From DATLAN01 sp035527455 (lineage in GTDB: Bacteria; Planctomycetota; Planctomycetia; Pirellulales; Thermoguttaceae), in NCBI GenBank assembly GCA_035527455.1, contig DATLAN010000124.1, forward strand, positions 1 to 16,495: 16,495 bases of DNA, given 5' to 3'. Shown here piece after piece: positions 13,420 to 16,495 of the stretch (positions are counted from its first letter, which is position 1; each line of letters starts with the position of its first letter). The translations under genes were made by a program, and so were the position numbers. Under the pieces are notes generated by a model. The model was not told the origin of the DNA and did no database searches. It worked only from the letters and a program-made list of their open reading frames with translations.

Positions 13420-15603
13420 GTGCAACGGATCCTGAGATCATTTTCGCTACTGAGCTTGTCGGCGGCGCTGTTTGTGGCCGCCGGCGTGGCGAACTCCTTG
13501 GCCGCGCCGAAAGACGACGCTCCGCCGCCGTTCCGCTTCGCCAAGATCTTCACCGACAACATGGTTCTGCAACAGGGCAAGCCGATCCGCGTCTGGGGTT
13601 GGGCCGAGCCGGGGGCGAACGTGTCGGCAACCTTGACGCAGGATCGCGCCGTCGGCGAGCGAGCCATCGCCGAACTGCTCGAATCGCAGGTAGCCGAAAA
13701 CGTCCGCCGAACGGCTCCGCCGGAAGAGGACGCCGGCTACTCGGTGACGGTTCAGTACGTGGAGAACAATCCCCCGCGGCTCTCCCCGCAGACACTCGAG
13801 GCGGCAGCCGACCGTGACGGTCGTTGGAACGTCGAGTTCCAGCCGGCCGAAGCGAGTTTCCAGCCCACCTGGATCATCGCCCGAAGCGGCGGCCACCTGA
13901 TCGCGGTGCAGAACGTCCTGATCGGCGAGATCTGGGTCTGTGCCGGGCAGAGCAACATGGGCTGGAGCGGCTTCAATCGCAAGGACCGCGAGGCCGCCTC
14001 GGCCGATTTCCCCGGCTTACGCTACGTCGCCTGGGAGGATTCGTACTACAAGCCGTTGGACGACGTCCGCAAGAACATCCAGTGGCAGGCGTGTTCGCCC
14101 GAGACGGCCCAGCGGTTCTCGGCGGTCCCCTATCTCTACGGGATGTTCCTGCACCGTTATCTGAAGGTGCCGGTGGGGATCATCAACGTCGCCCGGGGCG
14201 GCACGCTCGGGCAGACGTGGTGCTTGCGCGAGGAACTCGACGGCATCGACAACAAGATCATCCAGACCGTCCTGGCCGACTACGACGCACAGACCGCCGC
14301 CTGGGAAGATCCCGCGCAGGTCGAACGGATCATGGCCGAGTGGCAGCGGGCCTGCGAGGACGCCCGGGCCGAGCACGAGAAGAAAGTCGCCAGTGCGAAG
14401 GCCGAAGGCAAGCCGGAGCCGCGACTCCGCCTGCCCAACCAGCCGGGCGATCCGCGCAGCGGCTGGAGCCCGCCGGCCGGGCTGTTCAACGCCACGATCA
14501 TGCCGATCCGCAACCTCGGCATCCGGGGCGTGCTCTACTATCAGGGCGAGAACAACAACTTCCTGCGCTGGACGCGATACGAATACACGTTTCCCAAAGT
14601 GCCCGTTTCCTTCCGCAAGGCCTTCGGCGACGAGAAGCTGCCCTTCGGGTGCATCAGCCAGCCCGGCTGGGGACAGTTCGGTTTGGACCCGGAGATCGCC
14701 ACGATTGCCGAGGGATACGCCATCGTTCGCGACATCCAACGCCGGGCGTTGGCCGGCGACGCCCACGCGGGCATGATCGCCACGTATCCGACCGGCAACT
14801 CGTACATCCACCCGGCCGAGAAGCTCCCGGTCGCCGAATACGCCTCGCTCTGGGCGTTGGCCGCCGTCTACGACGCGCCGGTCATGCACCGCGGAACGAC
14901 GTATCGCGAAACGAAGAAGCAGGACGGCAAGCTCTACCTGTTCTTCGACGTCGATCCGATCGTCGAGGAAACGATCGATCCGGACAAGGAGCCGCCCTCG
15001 TGGCTCGTGCTGCCTTGTGCGCGGGAAGGCAACGCGGAACTGCAGGGGTTCATCGTCGCCGGCGAGGATCGGCGGTGGTATCCGGCCCAGGCCAAGCACG
15101 TCAAGCTCGACGGCCAGTGGTGCGTCGAGGTCGGCAGCGAGCTGGTCGAGGATCCCGTGGCGGCTCGATACGGCTGGGCCAACTGGCCGACCGGCAACCT
15201 GGTCGGCCGCAACCGGCTGCCCATGCCGACCTTCCGCACCGACGACTGGCCGATTCCCGAGGGAATGAACTACTCGCAGGAGGCAGCGGAAGCGTGCCGC
15301 GAGAATCTCGCCCAGCTCCGAGCCGAAGGCGAGAAGCAGGCGCTGGATCGCAAGATCCGCCAAATGCAGCTCGATTTGCCCCGGCTCGAGACCGAGTTGC
15401 ACCTGAAGAAGAACGGAAGCCCCAAGAAGCTGATCCACAGCAAGATCGCCCGATTGGAAGCCGTTCTCGACGAACTGCAGCAAGACGAGTGGCTTTCGCG
15501 TTACATCGACCGCGACCATGCCGAGTTGGCCGCAGAGATCCAGGCAGCCCGCGAAGCCGTCGAGACCATGAAGGCCCGGGCGGAGGAGATCGAGGAGGAG
15601 TGA
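13420..15603 (+). CDS. secreted sialate O-acetylesterase-family (SASA) protein with coiled-coil tail
   Basis: The best start is GTG at 13420, with GGAG at 13410-13413 six nt before it, giving 727 residues; a TTG at 13408 would add four. Residues 1-29 form a signal peptide (RILRSFSLLSLSAALFVAAG, cut near SLAA), so it acts outside the cytoplasm. FAKIFTDNMVLQQGKPIRVW (40-59) is the usual N-terminal strand of the family. GQSNM (176-180) carries the nucleophile S178, GVLYYQGENN (370-379) matches the family YQGE(S/N)N block, and H464 in SYIHP is the likely catalytic His. AARYGWANWPTGNL and PTFRTDDWP (581-611) mark the normal C-terminal end. After that come about 105 residues of charged helix (620-727, heptad-like), an unusual extension. 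Its real substrate is probably an acetylated plant or algal glycan and need not be sialate. Confidence 0.88.
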   Translation: MQRILRSFSLLSLSAALFVAAGVANSLAAPKDDAPPPFRFAKIFTDNMVLQQGKPIRVWGWAEPGANVSATLTQDRAVGERAIAELLESQVAENVRRTAPPEEDAGYSVTVQYVENNPPRLSPQTLEAAADRDGRWNVEFQPAEASFQPTWIIARSGGHLIAVQNVLIGEIWVCAGQSNMGWSGFNRKDREAASADFPGLRYVAWEDSYYKPLDDVRKNIQWQACSPETAQRFSAVPYLYGMFLHRYLKVPVGIINVARGGTLGQTWCLREELDGIDNKIIQTVLADYDAQTAAWEDPAQVERIMAEWQRACEDARAEHEKKVASAKAEGKPEPRLRLPNQPGDPRSGWSPPAGLFNATIMPIRNLGIRGVLYYQGENNNFLRWTRYEYTFPKVPVSFRKAFGDEKLPFGCISQPGWGQFGLDPEIATIAEGYAIVRDIQRRALAGDAHAGMIATYPTGNSYIHPAEKLPVAEYASLWALAAVYDAPVMHRGTTYRETKKQDGKLYLFFDVDPIVEETIDPDKEPPSWLVLPCAREGNAELQGFIVAGEDRRWYPAQAKHVKLDGQWCVEVGSELVEDPVAARYGWANWPTGNLVGRNRLPMPTFRTDDWPIPEGMNYSQEAAEACRENLAQLRAEGEKQALDRKIRQMQLDLPRLETELHLKKNGSPKKLIHSKIARLEAVLDELQQDEWLSRYIDRDHAELAAEIQAAREAVETMKARAEEIEEE

Positions 15604-15643
15604 TTTCCGTAACACTTCAGCCAAATGGTAGCCGGATTCGCAA

Positions 15644-15686
15644 GAATTCGGACGTTGCCCAGGTTCACGCGAAATGGCCCGAATTC
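15644..15686. repeat. short inverted repeat with GAATTCGG arms
   Basis: GAATTCGG at 15644-15651 pairs with CCGAATTC at 15679-15686, leaving a 27-nt loop, 41 nt after the esterase stop. It could fold in the 3' end of the message but lacks a U-tract. It is a weak candidate and may be part of a larger intergenic repeat. Confidence 0.4.
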
Positions 15687-15717
15687 GCTGGAGATTCGAC
15701 CGCCATCGACCTATGAT

Positions 15718-15747
15718 GGTGGCACGCCCAGAGGAACGAAGGGCGTG
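15718..15747 (-). repeat. palindromic repeat, copy 2 (inverted, one mismatch)
   Basis: This is the reverse complement of 15763-15792 with a single mismatch, about 15 nt away. The two can form one long stem of 29/30 pairs or two separate hairpins. The pair lies between the esterase stop and the next gene start. Confidence 0.8.
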
Positions 15748-15762
15748 TCGAGCCGACCAAAC

Positions 15763-15796
15763 CACGCCCTTCGTTCCTCAGGGCGTGCCACCCAAT
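15763..15796 (+). repeat. 34-nt palindromic repeat, copy 3
   Basis: This copy is identical to 13113-13146 and forms an inverted pair with 15718-15747. It ends 32 nt before the GAGGAGG ribosome site of the next gene. Confidence 0.85.
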
Positions 15797-15844
15797 TGGA
15801 CAGGTTGTCTTGCCAGAACCACCGAAACGAGGAGGAAACGAATC

Positions 15845-16495
15845 ATGAAACGTCTGGGATGGCTGTGTGCCGCACTTGTTCTGCTGATCGGCATCGACGC
15901 CCGCGCCGACTCGGCCAACGACATCATCGACATCAGCGGCGTGCAAGGCGGCCTCATCGTTCACCTCGGCTGCGAGGACGGAGCACTGACGGCGGCCCTG
16001 AGGGTGAATAACCGATACGTCGTCGAGGGGCTGGACACCAGCGAGCAGCAAGTCGCCGCCGCACGAGCGAACCTCAAGAAGGCGGGCGTGCTCGGAGCCG
16101 TAACGGTCGACACGTTCGACGGCGAGAATCTTCCCTACGTCGAGAATTTCGTGAATCTTCTCGTCGTCAGCTCGCCGTTCGACGTGGCCCGCTTGGAAAT
16201 CATGCGAGTGCTCGTGCCCAACGGGGTTGCCTGCATCAAGACCGGGCAGCAGTGGGAAAAGGTCGTCAAGCCTTGGCCGGCCGAGATGGACGAGTGGACC
16301 CACTACATGCACGATCCCCAGGGGACGTGCGTCGGCCTGGACACCCTGGTGGGGCCGCCGAGGCGCTTGAAGTGGACCGGCGGTCCCCGCCATGCACGCA
16401 GCCACGAGCACACCGCCAGCATGCACGCGCTGGTCTCCGCGGGCGGGCGCAACTTCGACGTCAACGACATGGGCTCGAGGGCGTCGATCCAATTG
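15845..16495 (+). CDS. secreted methyltransferase-like/PQQ-propeller protein, N-terminal part (cut by right edge)
   Basis: The ATG at 15845 has a strong GAGGAGG site (15829-15835) 9 nt upstream. The frame runs without a stop for 217 codons to the right edge. Residues 1-21 are a signal peptide (RLGWLCAALVLLIGIDARA). Residues 27-135 look like a class I SAM-methyltransferase fold: LIVHLGCEDGALTAAL (37-52) as motif I, VEGLDTSEQQVAAARANLKK (60-79) as motif II, and VLVPNGVACIKTG (122-134) as a late strand. From about 148, MDEWTHYMHDPQG (148-160) and GPPRRLKWTGGPRHARSHEH (170-189) match the linker that, in planctomycete proteins, leads into a PQQ/quinoprotein-type beta-propeller outside the window. 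The function is unknown. An exported SAM-dependent fold is odd, since SAM is not expected in the periplasm. Confidence 0.8.
   Translation, partial: MKRLGWLCAALVLLIGIDARADSANDIIDISGVQGGLIVHLGCEDGALTAALRVNNRYVVEGLDTSEQQVAAARANLKKAGVLGAVTVDTFDGENLPYVENFVNLLVVSSPFDVARLEIMRVLVPNGVACIKTGQQWEKVVKPWPAEMDEWTHYMHDPQGTCVGLDTLVGPPRRLKWTGGPRHARSHEHTASMHALVSAGGRNFDVNDMGSRASIQL

Noticed and set aside
14017..15765. 582-codon open frame on the minus strand opposite the esterase gene
   Set aside because: Antisense of the clear SASA protein with signal peptide, GQSNM motif and ribosome site; no motifs in the antisense reading.

Overview
The window looks like a chromosomal accessory (sugar-use) region of a planctomycete, probably from the Pirellulales/Thermoguttaceae side of the phylum. 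The grounds are high G+C; a secreted fusion of a methyltransferase-like domain and a PQQ-type propeller with the typical planctomycete 'WTHYMHDPQ' stretch; an exported sialate O-acetylesterase-family protein; a DUF5060 protein; a long SGLT-type symporter; and many short palindromic intergenic repeats. This is inferred from gene content. There is no rRNA or other marker gene here.

Layout: ten genes lie on the minus strand from about 12954 down to the left edge. In order of transcription they are an ACP-phosphodiesterase-like hypothetical (12954-12295), a ketose 3-epimerase (12136-11288), a DUF1611/DgcN-like protein (11277-10243), a DgcA/dipeptide-epimerase-like enolase-superfamily enzyme (9852-8812), ribulokinase AraB (8576-6882), L-ribulose-5-phosphate 4-epimerase AraD (6773-6060), an L-fucose/L-arabinose isomerase family protein (5902-4445), an SGLT-type Na+/sugar symporter (4335-2089), a TIM-barrel aldolase-like protein of unknown substrate (1820-666), and a secreted DUF5060 protein cut by the left edge (584 to <1). 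Two genes on the plus strand diverge from these: a secreted SASA-domain esterase (13420-15603) and a secreted methyltransferase-like/PQQ-propeller protein cut by the right edge (15845 to >16495).

How the genes may work together: the symporter would import a pentose or deoxyhexose, the isomerase would make the ketose, AraB would phosphorylate it and AraD would epimerise it to D-xylulose-5-phosphate. No canonical AraA is present, so the FucI-like isomerase is the natural candidate for the missing first step. The ketose 3-epimerase could feed other ketoses into this route. The DUF1611 and enolase-superfamily pair resembles the DgcN-DgcA module described for D-glutamate catabolism by way of N-acetyl-glutamate. 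The secreted enzymes at both ends (DUF5060 and SASA proteins) suggest breakdown of acetylated plant or algal glycans. No transcription regulator is visible in the window.

Seven of the ten intergenic gaps carry palindromic or inverted repeats from at least five sequence families (at 1948-2057, 5947-6044, 4405-4427 with 6783-6883, 9881-10238, and 13113-13146 with 15718-15796). Several are built as two hairpins facing each other. No tRNA, rRNA, CRISPR array, transposase or phage gene was seen.
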